Source: Microbacterium sp. SORGH_AS_1204 (lineage in GTDB: Bacteria > Actinomycetota > Actinomycetes > Actinomycetales > Microbacteriaceae). From it: 64,000 nt of DNA. Under the pieces are notes generated by a model. The model saw nothing but the letters and a program-made list of their open reading frames with translations, ran no database searches and had not been told where the DNA came from. Below are positions 44,110 through 53,463 of this stretch, one piece after another. The first letter of the stretch is position 1. Each line of letters begins with the position of its first letter. The position numbers were made by a program, and so were the translations under genes. The DNA lies in NCBI RefSeq assembly GCF_030818935.1, contig NZ_JAUTBD010000001.1, positions 2,852,001 through 2,916,000 on the forward strand, written 5' to 3'.

Positions 44110-44147
44110 AAGCGGCATCCGATCCTCCCGGGGCCGGATGCCGCTTT
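44110..44147. terminator. Bidirectional terminator between the convergent ini-like operons
   Basis: AAGCGGCATCCG pairs with CGGATGCCGCTTT around a 13-base loop; it has A and T tracts on the two sides and lies between the two convergent stop codons. Confidence 0.8.
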
Positions 44148-44155
44148 CGTTTCGC

Positions 44156-45694
44156 CTAGGCCGCCGGACCGCCCGAGAGCACGGCATCCGACGCGGCGAC
44201 GCGCCCGTCGCCCGCCTCGCCGGCGTCCGCGGTCAGAAGACCGGATGCCGCCCCCTCGACGCTGCGCACGACGCCACGGCACAGGTCGGCGGTGTGGCGG
44301 TCGGTCAGCGGCGACTCCGCGAGCGAGCGCCAGTGGGCCAGCAGGTGATCGATGCGTTCGCGCTGCGCCGACGGCGGGGCGTCGTCGCCGAGTCCCAGCC
44401 GGCGCACCGGCGAGAGGCCTGCCCCGCCCACGATGCGCTCCGCTTCGGCGAGCGTGTCGGCGTCGAGGGCGGGCGGTGCCGTGCGCAGCTCGGCGAGCAG
44501 CGACAGCTCGCGCAGATCGTGACTCTGCGCGGTGAGCCGCTCGATGGATGCCAGAAGCCCGGCGGTGTTCGGGCGCGGGCGCTCGCGCACCAGACGCTCC
44601 ACACTGCCCAGGATGCCGCGCGCCTTCAGCGCGAACGCCCGGCCGCGGAACTGGTCGTCGACGAAGCGCTGCACCTCGACCAGCCCGCTCTGCTGCACGA
44701 GGCGGTCCGACAGCGCCGACGACGTCGTCGCGCCCCCGCGGATGAGCGCGGCCGCCAACCGCACCCCGAACAGGCCGAAGCGGCGCAGCAGACCGCGACG
44801 CACGTCGACGCTCAGCGCGGTGTCGTCGGTCGCGCGGGTGAAGCGATCGACCGTCAGCAGCAGGCGGTCGCGGGCGGCGCGGTCCATGAGTGCGATATGG
44901 CGGAGGGCGATGAACTCGCTCTCGCGGAGCGTGCGCCCGCCCTCGGCCAGCAGCCCGGCCACCGGCACCACGTCGAGGGCGAGGGCGCGCAGCTCGCCGT
45001 CACGGCGGTAGCGGTCGGCGATCTTCGCCGCCGACAGCAGCGAGTCGATCCGGCCGGAGCCGATCTCGTCGGCACGCGAGAGCGCGGCGAGGGCGTTGAC
45101 GGTCTGCGACTCCCCCGCCGCCGTGTCACGGAAGGCTTCGAGGAACTTGAGGTCTTCGGCGTGCACGTGCCGGAGCAGGTAAATGATGGCATCCGCCGCC
45201 GTCGGCGTGTCCCTCGGGATGAAGAAGTCGGTCGAGCGCACCGAGTTCTCCACGCTGAGCGAGGCGATACCGGGGGTGTCGATGAGCACCGTGGAGCGCA
45301 GGCTCTCGCTCGGCCACGCGACGTCGATCCAGGCGACCTCTTCGGCGGTGTAGCCGCCCATGTCGAGCACGAGGCGACCCTCGTGGCGCCGCACGGGGCG
45401 CGAGATGCGCCGGCCGTCGTGCAGCCGCAGATCGACGCGCGCCGTCGACCCGTAGCGGTACCAGGTGATGGTGCGCGTGCACTCCCCCGCATCGGTCGGC
45501 GCGATCCGCTCGCCGATCAGGGCGTTCAGCAGCGTCGACTTGCCCGCCTTGACGATGCCGGCCACCGCGAGGCGCAGCGGCTCGCGCAGGCGCGCGCGGA
45601 ACGACTCCAGCACCTCGACGGATGCCGCGTCATCGGCGTACACGCCGAGGGCGTCGTCGACGATGCGGGAGACCTCGCTCAGCCCGGCGCTCAT
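44156..45694 (-). CDS. IniC-like dynamin-family GTPase
   Basis: 512 aa. G1 GIVKAGKSTLLNALIG (about 46-61), G2-type Thr in GECTRTITWYRYG, G3 DTPGIASLS, G4-like SRADEIGSG. The rest is helical (stalk-like) with one weakly hydrophobic stretch (RRFGLFGVRLAAALIRGG, about 320). It is the second of a tandem dynamin pair; bacterial tandem dynamins form mixed assemblies that remodel or protect membranes. ATG overlaps the IniA-like stop (ATGA). No long transmembrane hairpin, unlike its partner. Confidence 0.85.
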   Translation of the reverse strand: MSAGLSEVSRIVDDALGVYADDAASVEVLESFRARLREPLRLAVAGIVKAGKSTLLNALIGERIAPTDAGECTRTITWYRYGSTARVDLRLHDGRRISRPVRRHEGRLVLDMGGYTAEEVAWIDVAWPSESLRSTVLIDTPGIASLSVENSVRSTDFFIPRDTPTAADAIIYLLRHVHAEDLKFLEAFRDTAAGESQTVNALAALSRADEIGSGRIDSLLSAAKIADRYRRDGELRALALDVVPVAGLLAEGGRTLRESEFIALRHIALMDRAARDRLLLTVDRFTRATDDTALSVDVRRGLLRRFGLFGVRLAAALIRGGATTSSALSDRLVQQSGLVEVQRFVDDQFRGRAFALKARGILGSVERLVRERPRPNTAGLLASIERLTAQSHDLRELSLLAELRTAPPALDADTLAEAERIVGGAGLSPVRRLGLGDDAPPSAQRERIDHLLAHWRSLAESPLTDRHTADLCRGVVRSVEGAASGLLTADAGEAGDGRVAASDAVLSGGPAA

Positions 45695-47611
45695 CGGGTG
45701 ACCGCCGCGCGGGCCGGGCGTTTCGCCTCGAGCTCGCCGGTGGGGATCCGGCCGCGCAGCGCCTCGATGTCGCGCAGCTGCGCCTGCAACTGCGCGATGC
45801 GCTTGTCGCGGTCGGCGGTGTACGAGGCCGCTGCCTGCTTGGCCACCAGCACCGAGTCGCTCAACGACCGGTGCAGCTCGTCGGCGATCGACCCGAAGTG
45901 GTCGCGGGCGGTGCGCTGGACGATGCGCAGACGATCCTTGAGCTGCTTGCCCACCTGGAAGACGGTGTCTTCGATGTGGCGGCGCAGAAGGTTCTTCGCC
46001 TCGTTCTGCCGGCGGAGCAGACGCGCCGACATGTCTTCGCGGAACGCGCGACGGCCCACGAGCACGCCCGCGAGCAGCGACAGCGGGTTGATCAGCGAGA
46101 GCCCGACGATGCTCGTGGCGAGGCCCACCATCAGCACACCGCCGTATGACCCGCGCACGCCGATGTAGATCTTCTCGGCCGCGCCCATCTTGCCGTCGTC
46201 GAGGTGCTGCAGCTCCTCCACGGGGTCGAGCAGCCCGTCGGTGCCGGCCACGTCGATGAGGGGGATGGACTCCTCGCCCATGCGGAACTCGTCGGCGACC
46301 TGCTCGGCCAGCCACTGCGAGCGCTCGTTCGTCCAGACGAACGTCTCCGAGACCGCGGCGTTGACACGCTGGTCGACCCACTCCGCGATCTGGTCCCAGA
46401 TCGGACCGGGATCGCCCTCGTCGATGGCGGCCTCGCCCTCGCGCTGCACCTTGCGCAGGCGATCGCGCAGGTCGTGTTCGGTGTCGGAGATCAGGTCGGC
46501 GATGCCGTCGGAGAGAGTCACCTGCCAGCGCGAGGTCCGGCTGCGGAAGTCGTCGGCCTTCGCCTTGGCATCCTCGAGACGGGCGATCATCCCCGGTGTG
46601 TCCTCGGGGTGCTGCAGGGCGTTGAGTTCGGTCTTGACGGCCAACGAGAGCTGGTCGGCCACCGTCATCAGGTCGTGGACGGCCGCCCGGCGGTTGAGGT
46701 CTTCCGCCTTGCCGAGCACGTCGCGACGCAGGTGAGCCACGAGCTCCGGGAAACCGGACTCGTCGTTGAGCTCGCGGTCGCCCTGTTCCGCGGCGAGCAG
46801 CCGCAGGTCGCTCGAGACGGCGAAGACGGGGACGTCGTCGATGTCGACGCCGAGCTCGCCCAGGTGCTTCTCGTCGACGCGCTGGATCTGACGCCACTCC
46901 GGGTACAGGTCGGTCTTCGACAGCACCGCCGCGACGTTGGGCGAGATGCGCATCGCGTGACGCAGGAACTGGATCTCGGGCTCGGTGTACTCCTGCGACG
47001 CGTCGGAGACCAGCAGCACGGCGTGAGCCGTCGTCAGGGCCGCCAGGGTGGCGAGGGAACGGGTGGACTCGAGGCCCCCGACCCCGGGAGAGTCGACGAT
47101 GCGCAAGCCGCCCTTGAGGATCTCACGCGGCAGCAGCACCTCGGCGCCCACCACATCGCCGTCCTGCTCCTCATCCGCCCGCGCGGTGACGTAGTCGGAC
47201 AGTCGCTCGAAGGGGATGTCGACGCGTCGGATCTCGTGCGACTCCCCGCTTTCGCGCTTGACCAGAACCGTGGCCGACGGCTCCTCCGCGTAGCCGACGG
47301 AGGTGGGGACGCTCGTGGCGATGTCGTCGTCGACGGCGCAGGCGGGGGCATTGATCAGGGCGTTGACCAGCTTGCTCTTTCCCTGTTTGAACTGCCCGAC
47401 GATCACGACCCGTACGTGCGGGTCCTGCAGGCGGGCGCGCGTGCTGGTCAGCTTCTCGGCGAGATCCTCACGCGCCGAGCACGGCCGAGTACTTGCGGGC
47501 TCGCTCCACCAGGGCGGTGAGCTCGCCGGGCACCGGCGCCGGAGCCTTCTGCGCGCCGGGGGCGGCGCCGTTCGGCGCGGGGGTCGTGGTGGGCTGGGCC
47601 GGTGCGGACAC
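45691..47611 (-). CDS. IniA-like dynamin-family GTPase, frameshifted near the 5' end
   Basis: About 640 aa if restored. G1 VIVGQFKQGKSKLVNALIN, G2 ATSVPTSVGY, G3 IVDSPGVGGLES, G4 SKTDLYPEW. Long helical stalk; a membrane hairpin GGVLMVGLATSIVGLSLINP LSLLAGVLVG (about two thirds along) as in BDLP/IniA membrane paddles; C-terminal coiled coil (SYTADRDKRIAQLQAQLRDI). The GTG at 47611 opens a frame (SAPAQPTTTPAPNG... ELTALVERARKYSAVLGA) that stops just where the GTPase frame (REDLAEKLTSTRARLQDPHV) takes over, near 47470-47476. An apparent loss of CG explains it. Preceded by an intercistronic hairpin. Confidence 0.82.
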
Positions 47612-47670
47612 GCGAGGACCTCTCGGTTGGCTCGACGCCGCTTCGGCGCCGAAGGATCTGGGGACGACGA

Positions 47671-47701
47671 TAGCCCCGGGCGGAAGTTCCGCCCAGGGCT
47701 A
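47671..47701 (-). terminator. Intercistronic hairpin between repeat protein and IniA-like gene
   Basis: TAGCCCCGGGCGGAA (47671-47685) and TTCCGCCCAGGGCTA (47687-47701) pair with one G-T/C-A type mismatch. Located 35 bp after the repeat-protein stop and 60 bp before the GTPase start, it may be an attenuator or an mRNA processing/stability element. Confidence 0.65.
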
Positions 47702-47735
47702 CCGATCAGACGTTCAGGTCGATACGGATGACCGC

Positions 47736-48593
47736 TCAGTCCTCGAGGTCGAGGTTCGGAACCTGCACGTCGACGACCTCGGAATTGCCGGAACCCCAGA
47801 TGACGTCGGCGTTGATGGTCCAGTCCTGCGACTCGGTGGTGCTGAAGTCCTCGTTGAACGAGTCGGTCAGGTCGACGTTGATCGACTCGTCGTTGTACGA
47901 GTTGTCGATCGACCAGTCCTGCGAATTGTCGGTGAGCTCGACCGAGATGTCGGTGGTGTTGCCCACGTTGTCCCACGTCGTGATCTCGGTCGTGTTGCCG
48001 ATGTTGATGTCGCCCTCGGCGTCGAAGCTGGTCGATGCATCCAGCGAACGCGAGATCGACACGTCACCACCGGCGGCCACGGCACCCTCCCCCGAGGCGG
48101 CGACGGCGCTGTTGCCGAAGTCCTGGGTCAGGCCGCCGCCGACGACGTTCTGGTTGACCGACTGGTCGAGGATCGTCGACTGGCTGTGGATGGCCGTGTT
48201 GCCACCGGCGCTGCCGCCGCTCCAGCCCGAGAAGCCGGTGTTGTACTCGCGAACACCCGCGTTGATCGAGTTGTCCTCTTCGGAGCTGTCGGTGTTGAAC
48301 GAGTCGACCGCGATGTTCGTCTCGACCGTGTTGTTCGAGTCGTTCACGGAGTCGTCGGTGTTGCCCGAGTTGTCCCACGAGTTGTCGAGGTTGCCGGAAT
48401 CGACGTTGCCCGAATCGGTGATCGTCCAGTCCTCCGACGAGGAGTCGGTCACCGAGTTGTCCACGTTGCCGACCGTGTTGAGGTCGACGGCGAGGTTCTG
48501 GCTGTTGTTCGTCGTGGACGTGTTGTTCGTGTTACCGACGTTCGTCCAGCTCTCGTTGCCGGAGTCGCTGATGTTTCCGATGTCCCAGACCAT
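47736..48593 (-). CDS. Asn/Asp/Ser/Thr-rich repeat protein of the ini-like locus (B)
   Basis: 285 aa, extremely rich in Asn, Asp, Ser, Thr and Val, with almost no Lys or Arg. Central module: INAGVREYNTGFSGWSG, STILDQSVNQNVVGGG, TQDFGNSAVAASGEGAVAAG, DVSISRSLDASTSFDAEGDI NIGN. Flanks are degenerate DNS/DNT repeats such as NVGNTNNTSTTNNSQN. It lacks the IniB N-terminal domain, signal peptide and membrane helices. Likely a beta-solenoid or disordered acidic scaffold. ATG with ACAAGGAGAC upstream; 30 bp after protein A. Confidence 0.8.
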   Translation of the reverse strand: MVWDIGNISDSGNESWTNVGNTNNTSTTNNSQNLAVDLNTVGNVDNSVTDSSSEDWTITDSGNVDSGNLDNSWDNSGNTDDSVNDSNNTVETNIAVDSFNTDSSEEDNSINAGVREYNTGFSGWSGGSAGGNTAIHSQSTILDQSVNQNVVGGGLTQDFGNSAVAASGEGAVAAGGDVSISRSLDASTSFDAEGDINIGNTTEITTWDNVGNTTDISVELTDNSQDWSIDNSYNDESINVDLTDSFNEDFSTTESQDWTINADVIWGSGNSEVVDVQVPNLDLED

Positions 48594-48623
48594 GATGTTG
48601 TCTCCTTGTTCTTGTCGAGGCGC

Positions 48624-49487
48624 TCAGGCCAGGGGCAGGTTGAGGTCGGCGGTGTTGAAGCTGTCGACGACCGCGGTGATGTTGACGTCGACGATGGTCT
48701 CGCTGTCGAACGTGTCGGTCGTGTTGAACGAACCGTCGGCCGAGTAGTTCTCGGAGAGGTCGTTGAACGAGTCGGTGACGTCGATAGTGGTGGAGCTGTC
48801 GGTGTACGAGTAGTCGAGGCTGTACTCGTTCATCGAGTCGGTGATCGTGGTGATCGTCGTCTCGTTGCCGATGTTGATGTCGCCGCCGGCGCTGAAGTCG
48901 GTGGACTCGTCGACCGAGTAGTCCCAGTCGACGCTGCCACCGGCCGCGATCGATCCCTCGCCCGAAGCGACGACGGAGGAGTTGGCGAACGACTGGTCGA
49001 CATCGCCGTCGGCCGCCACGTTCTGGTTGACCGACTGGTCGACGATCGTGGAGCTGCTCCAGATCTCGGTGTGCCCGGCGCCGCCTGCGGCACCCGACTC
49101 GGCGGCCGAGGCGCCGCCCCATGCACCGAAGCCCGTGTTGTACTCGCGGACACCCGCGTTGATGGAGTTGTCGGTGACCGAGTCGTCGGTGTTGTACGAG
49201 CCGTCGGCCCAGTTGACCGTCGTCGAGTTACCCGAGTCGTTCGTCGAGCTGTCGGTGTTGTTGGAGTCGACCCAGTCGTTCGACTCGTTGTACGAGCCCT
49301 CGTTGAACGAACCGTCAAGGTCGACGGTGGTGCTGCTCTCGTCGGTGACCGAGTTGTCAGTGTTGAACGAGTCCGTCGCCGAGGCGTCGATGTCGACCGA
49401 GTTGTCTTCGTTGACCTCGCTCGTGTCGTTGAGCGAGTCCGCGATGACCGTGTTGAGCGTGTTGTTGATGTCGCCGGTGGTAGGCAT
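48624..49487 (-). CDS. Asn/Asp/Ser/Thr-rich repeat protein of the ini-like locus (A)
   Basis: 287 aa, same composition and layout as protein B: an acidic Ser/Asn repeat N-terminal half (DSFNTDNSVTDESSTTVDLD), then INAGVREYNTGFGAWGGASA, STIVDQSVNQNVAADGDVDQ, SFANSSVVASGEGSIAAGGS and STDFSAGGDINIGNETT, then SFND/SFNT repeats. It is first in the operon A-B-IniA-IniC. The ATG at 49487 is chosen since the frame upstream has no repeats and CGGAAG precedes it. Similarity to B and to 42682-43425 indicates duplication within the locus. Confidence 0.8.
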   Translation of the reverse strand: MPTTGDINNTLNTVIADSLNDTSEVNEDNSVDIDASATDSFNTDNSVTDESSTTVDLDGSFNEGSYNESNDWVDSNNTDSSTNDSGNSTTVNWADGSYNTDDSVTDNSINAGVREYNTGFGAWGGASAAESGAAGGAGHTEIWSSSTIVDQSVNQNVAADGDVDQSFANSSVVASGEGSIAAGGSVDWDYSVDESTDFSAGGDINIGNETTITTITDSMNEYSLDYSYTDSSTTIDVTDSFNDLSENYSADGSFNTTDTFDSETIVDVNITAVVDSFNTADLNLPLA

Positions 49488-49536
49488 TTCTTCCGTCCCA
49501 ATCCCGGGCCGCGGCCCGCAGGTGCTGTTCGTACTG

Positions 49537-49604
49537 TCGAGAGTAGGAACGGCGTCGGAATCCGGCATCGGGGGCACCCCCGGTATCGGGGTGGGGGCAA
49601 CCCG
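49537..49604 (-). promoter_or_regulatory. Candidate promoter/operator of the repeat-protein/dynamin operon
   Basis: On the minus strand GGGGGTGCCCCC (49581 to 49570) is followed by GATGCCGGA, CGACGCCGT and CCTACTCTCGA, parallel to the region at 42606-42654. A second, weaker box GGGTTGCCCCC lies just upstream (about 49604 to 49593). The rest of 49488-49796 carries only GC-rich spacer and the start region of the next gene. Confidence 0.55.
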
Positions 49605-49796
49605 GGGTTTTCGAGGGAGGGGGGTGGGGGACCCGGGCTGATCCCCGTGTTCTCCGCCTGCCTCGAGGGCCCCACCCTGAGAACGTCGAGGGTCCTGCAC
49701 GGTGTGAGACCGAGGACCTGAGCCCGTCGAGGGTCCGGCCCCCGTGCGCACGCCGACCCCGGGCAGTGACGCCGACCCGCCGCCTAGGCTGGTTCG

Positions 49797-50984
49797 GTGG
49801 ACATCGCCGAGCTCACCGCCCTGCTCACCCCCGAGGGCCTGCGCCTGCTCGACGAGATCGGCCCCCTCGACAACACCGACGATGCGGCACGCGGCGTCTC
49901 GCGGCTGCGGGCGGCCGGCCACTCCCCCGATCTCGTCGCCGGGGTCGTCGGTCAAGCCCGCCTGCGCGTGCGCGCCGCGGCGAAGTTCGGTCCGTTCGCC
50001 GAGCGGATGCTGTTCACCCGGGCGGGCCTCGAGCAGGCGACGCGCCTGCCGATCGCCGCGCGTCACGCCGGCCGGTTCCGCGCGGCCGGCATCGAGCGCG
50101 TCGCCGACCTCGGCTGCGGCATCGGCGGCGACGCGCTGGGACTCGCGGGGCTCGGCATCCGGGTGCACGCCGTCGACGCCGACGAGGTGACCGCCGCGAT
50201 CGCCGCGTACAACCTGGCTCCGTTCGGCGACGCCGCGACCGTCGCGCAGGCCCGCGCGGAAGAAGTGGACCTGACCGGCGTGGATGCCGTGTGGCTCGAC
50301 CCCGCGCGACGCACCGCCGGCCATTCCGAGACGCGACAGGTGGCATCCGGCGAGTGGTCGCCCTCGCTCGAGTGGGTGTTCGCGCTTCTCGGCCGCACCC
50401 CGGGCGGGGTCAAACTCGGCCCGGGCTTCGACCGCACGTTGATCCCCGACGACGTGGAGGCGCAGTGGATCAGCGCCGACGGTTCGACGATCGAGCTCGT
50501 GCTGTGGGCGGGGGCCCTGGCGCGCGACGGGGTGCGCCGGGCGGCGCTCGTGGTGCGCGGCGACGATGCGTGGGAGCTCACCGCCCCCGACGACAGCCCC
50601 GACGTCGACTCCCGGGAGCTCGGCGCTTTCGTGCACGAGCCCGACGGTGCGGTGATCCGCGCCCGGCTCATCGGCGAGGTCGCCCGCGCCCTCGACGCGG
50701 GCATGCTGTCGACCGGGATCGCCTACCTGACCTCGGATGCCGCGATGACGAGCCCGTTCGTGTCGACCTTCCGGGTGCGGGAGCAGCTGCCGGTCGACAC
50801 GAAGAAGCTCGCTCAGGCTCTGCGAGCCCGCGGCATCGGAACGCTCGAGATCAAGAAGCGCGGCGTCGATGTCGATCCCGCCGTGCTGCGCAAGAAGCTG
50901 TCACTGCGGGGCGACGAGGCGGCGACGCTCATCGTGACCCGCGTCGGCTCCAAGCGGCTTGCGCTGCTCGCCGACCGCGTCTGA
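49797..50984 (+). CDS. SAM-dependent methyltransferase with THUMP-like domain
   Basis: 395 aa. Rossmann methyltransferase: IERVADLGCGIGGDALGLAG (motif I, about 98-117), RVHAVDADE (motif II), DAVWLDPARRT (motif IV, D-P-x-R). The C-terminal region (about 320-395, KKLAQALRARGIGTLEIKKR, ATLIVTRVG) is the THUMP-like domain often fused in this actinobacterial family. RNA is the probable substrate but no target is established. GTG with TAGGCT six bases before (leaderless). Confidence 0.85.
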   Translation: MDIAELTALLTPEGLRLLDEIGPLDNTDDAARGVSRLRAAGHSPDLVAGVVGQARLRVRAAAKFGPFAERMLFTRAGLEQATRLPIAARHAGRFRAAGIERVADLGCGIGGDALGLAGLGIRVHAVDADEVTAAIAAYNLAPFGDAATVAQARAEEVDLTGVDAVWLDPARRTAGHSETRQVASGEWSPSLEWVFALLGRTPGGVKLGPGFDRTLIPDDVEAQWISADGSTIELVLWAGALARDGVRRAALVVRGDDAWELTAPDDSPDVDSRELGAFVHEPDGAVIRARLIGEVARALDAGMLSTGIAYLTSDAAMTSPFVSTFRVREQLPVDTKKLAQALRARGIGTLEIKKRGVDVDPAVLRKKLSLRGDEAATLIVTRVGSKRLALLADRV

Positions 50985-50993
50985 TCGATCCGC

Positions 50994-51683
50994 TCAGACG
51001 ACCGCGAGCTGCGAGAAGCCCCAGATCAGCCAGCCGGCGCTGAAGGCGAGGGAGACGACGGCCAGGGCCAGCGCCCACCCGCCGACACGGCGACTGTCGC
51101 GTGGTCTGCGCAACGACAGCGCCGAGAAGACGAGCGCGACCACGCCCAGGGGCAGGAGCCATCCGGTGAAGAGGGATGCCGTCAGCGCGAGGATCGCCAG
51201 CGCGAGCGCCCACGGGGCGAGCGACCGCGGCGCGGGCGGTTCGGGCGGCACGTACGGGATGAGGTGATCGCCGAACGCGGCCATCTCGAGCTGAGCCGTC
51301 GGCATCCGTTCGGGATCGTCGACGAAGGGCGCGCCCGGGCTCGCGTCGGCCCCGGAGGCGTCCGCGGCCGGCGTTCCCGTCCCGCCCGGGGCGGGCGCGA
51401 CCGGCGTTCCGGCCCCGGCCTGGGCAGTCGTCACCGGCATTCCCGTTCCGCCCGGAGCGGGCGCAGCCGGCATCCCGGTCGAGCCAGGCCCTGCCCCGCT
51501 CGGAACCCGCGCATACGACGCCGCGGCGGCCGCCGCACTCCCCGGGATCGCGGGCGTCGGGGCGGAGGCCGACGACGGGTCCGACCCGGGGCGTGTCGCG
51601 CCGTCGACGGACGGCGCAGCGCCCGAGGCCGACCCCGAAGCGTCCTTACGGGTGCGCCGCGTCGGCGGAGGCACCTCCGTCAC
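50994..51683 (-). CDS. DUF4190-like two-unit membrane protein with Pro/Gly/Ala-rich linker
   Basis: 229 aa. N-terminal 140 residues are low complexity with [11 protein letters not shown]-type repeats; C-terminal 80 residues have three helices ([60 protein letters not shown]) in the pattern of DUF4190/DUF4064-like proteins. GTG at 51683 overlaps the tsaD stop (GTGA). Function unknown. Confidence 0.7.
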   Translation of the reverse strand: MTEVPPPTRRTRKDASGSASGAAPSVDGATRPGSDPSSASAPTPAIPGSAAAAAASYARVPSGAGPGSTGMPAAPAPGGTGMPVTTAQAGAGTPVAPAPGGTGTPAADASGADASPGAPFVDDPERMPTAQLEMAAFGDHLIPYVPPEPPAPRSLAPWALALAILALTASLFTGWLLPLGVVALVFSALSLRRPRDSRRVGGWALALAVVSLAFSAGWLIWGFSQLAVV

Positions 51684-52801
51684 GGCGCACCCCCGGGTGC
51701 CGCGGCATCGGCGACGGTCGCGGGCGTCGGCGGCTCGGCATCCGCGTCTTCGGCCACCTGGATCTCGGTGACGGGGAGCGTCGAATCCGCACCGAAGGCG
51801 AGGGTGGAGGGGCGTCGGCCCGACGAGATGAGTTCCGCGGCGAGCGCGGCGATCATCGCGCCGTTGTCGGTGCACAGTCGCAGCGGCGGGATGCGCACCG
51901 CCACCCCCGCGGCGGCGGCCCGCTCGAGGGCGACGTCGCGCAGACGCTTGTTGGCGATCACGCCGCCGCCGAGCAGCAGGCGGGGAACGCCGTGGCGCGC
52001 GCACGCGTCGAGCGCCTTGGTCACGAGCACGTCGACCACGGCCTCGCGGAACGACGCGGCGACATCGGCCACCGGCACGGGCTGACCCGCGGCCTCGTGC
52101 TGCTCGACCCAGCGCGCGACGGCGGTCTTGAGTCCCGAGAACGAGAAGTCGTAGCGGTGGGATGCCATGTCGGAGGCGCGCGAGAGCCCCCGCGGGAAGC
52201 GGATCGCGGTGGGGTCGCCGTCGGCCGCGGCGCGGTCGATCTCGGGGCCTCCCGGGTAGGGCAGCTTCAGCAGCCGCGCCACCTTGTCGAAGGCTTCGCC
52301 GGCGGCGTCGTCCATGGTCTCGCCGAGGAGTTCGACGTCGCTGGTGAGATCGCGCACGAGCAGCAGAGAAGTGTGGCCGCCGCTGACCAAGAGGGCGACG
52401 GTCGGGTACTCGAGCTCGCCGGCGTCGGCGTCGAGGATGTCGGCGGCGATGTGCCCGACGAGATGGTTCACGGCGTACAGCGGCTTGTCGAGCGCGACCG
52501 CGAGTCCCTTCGCCGCCCCCACCCCGACCATGAGCGCCCCGGCGAGGCCGGGACCGCTGGTGACGGCGACGGCGTCGAGGTCGGCGAGGGTGACGCCCGC
52601 CTCGGCGAGGGCGGTGTCGATCGAGGGCTGCAGCGCTTCGAGGTGGGCGCGGGCGGCGACCTCGGGCACGACGCCGCCGTAGCGGGCGTGCTCGTCCATG
52701 CTGGAGGCGATGGTGTTGCTCAGCAACTGCCGGCCGCGGACGATACCGATCCCGGTCTCATCGCAGCTGGTCTCGATGCCGAGCACGAGGGGCGCGTTCA
52801 T
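51680..52801 (-). CDS. tsaD: tRNA threonylcarbamoyladenosine synthase subunit TsaD
   Basis: 373 aa, with a 25-residue disordered C-terminal extension. Transfers threonylcarbamoyl to A37 of ANN-decoding tRNAs. Seen: [15 protein letters not shown], metal-binding [20 protein letters not shown] (H-x4-HLE region), [52 protein letters not shown] and [16 protein letters not shown] at 52801 overlaps the rimI stop (TGATG). Part of tsaB-rimI-tsaD operon. Confidence 0.96.
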   Translation of the reverse strand: MNAPLVLGIETSCDETGIGIVRGRQLLSNTIASSMDEHARYGGVVPEVAARAHLEALQPSIDTALAEAGVTLADLDAVAVTSGPGLAGALMVGVGAAKGLAVALDKPLYAVNHLVGHIAADILDADAGELEYPTVALLVSGGHTSLLLVRDLTSDVELLGETMDDAAGEAFDKVARLLKLPYPGGPEIDRAAADGDPTAIRFPRGLSRASDMASHRYDFSFSGLKTAVARWVEQHEAAGQPVPVADVAASFREAVVDVLVTKALDACARHGVPRLLLGGGVIANKRLRDVALERAAAAGVAVRIPPLRLCTDNGAMIAALAAELISSGRRPSTLAFGADSTLPVTEIQVAEDADAEPPTPATVADAAAPGGAP

Positions 52802-53463
52802 CAGCACCAGCCCTTTCCGATGGTGGGGGTCGGGGAGGCGGCGGCGCCGGCCCCGTCGACGGGGTCAGCGGCCTCGAGCGCTCCGGTCTCCGCATCCTGG
52901 ATCGCACCAGCCTCCGCGTCGTGGAGCGCCCCGGGCCCAGAGGCCGGGAACGCGGCGGACTCCGAAACGGGGGGCAGGGGGCCTGCAGAGGCCGTCTCCA
53001 CGCGCCGCGCCGCCCACCCGCGCAGGTCGAGCTGCATCACGAGCGCGTCGACGTCGTCGGGCTGGTAGTAGCGCGGACGGCGTCCGACCTCGACGAACCC
53101 CTCCGACAGGTAGAGCTTCTGGGCGACGGGGTTGTCGGCCCGCACCTCGAGGAAGACCTCGTGCACGCCGCGGCGAACGGCCTCGTCGAGCAGGTCGCCG
53201 AGCAGGGCGCGTCCGCGGCCCCGCCCGCGCGCCGACTCGGAGATGGTGATCGTCTGCACGTCGGCGTCGCGGGCGCCGCGCACCGCTCGCAGACCGGCGT
53301 AGCCGACCACGCGCCCGAGCTCTTCGACCACGACGTACCAGCTGTGCGGCGACGCGAGCTCTTCGCGCATCATCGCGTCGCTCCACGCGTCGGTGGGGAA
53401 CGACGCACGCTCGAGCGTCATGATCGCGTCGAGGTCGGCGACCGTGGCGGTGCGCGTGCTCAT
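52801..53463 (-). CDS. rimI: Ribosomal protein alanine N-acetyltransferase RimI, long C-terminal tail
   Basis: 220 aa; the GNAT domain occupies residues 1-145: [40 protein letters not shown], acetyl-CoA loop [51 protein letters not shown]. RimI acetylates the N-terminal Ala of S18. The last 70 residues ([20 protein letters not shown]) are an Ala/Asp/Glu-rich tail not present in typical RimI. ATG overlaps tsaB stop. Confidence 0.92.
   Translation of the reverse strand: MSTRTATVADLDAIMTLERASFPTDAWSDAMMREELASPHSWYVVVEELGRVVGYAGLRAVRGARDADVQTITISESARGRGRGRALLGDLLDEAVRRGVHEVFLEVRADNPVAQKLYLSEGFVEVGRRPRYYQPDDVDALVMQLDLRGWAARRVETASAGPLPPVSESAAFPASGPGALHDAEAGAIQDAETGALEAADPVDGAGAAASPTPTIGKGWC

Noticed and set aside
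42643..49641. Opposite-strand frames over the repeat proteins (Ser/Val- or Arg/His-rich)
   Set aside because: Complement of D/N/S/T repeats; the chosen frames share the conserved DQSVNQN and NIGN modules across three genes, the complements do not carry starts or ribosome sites.
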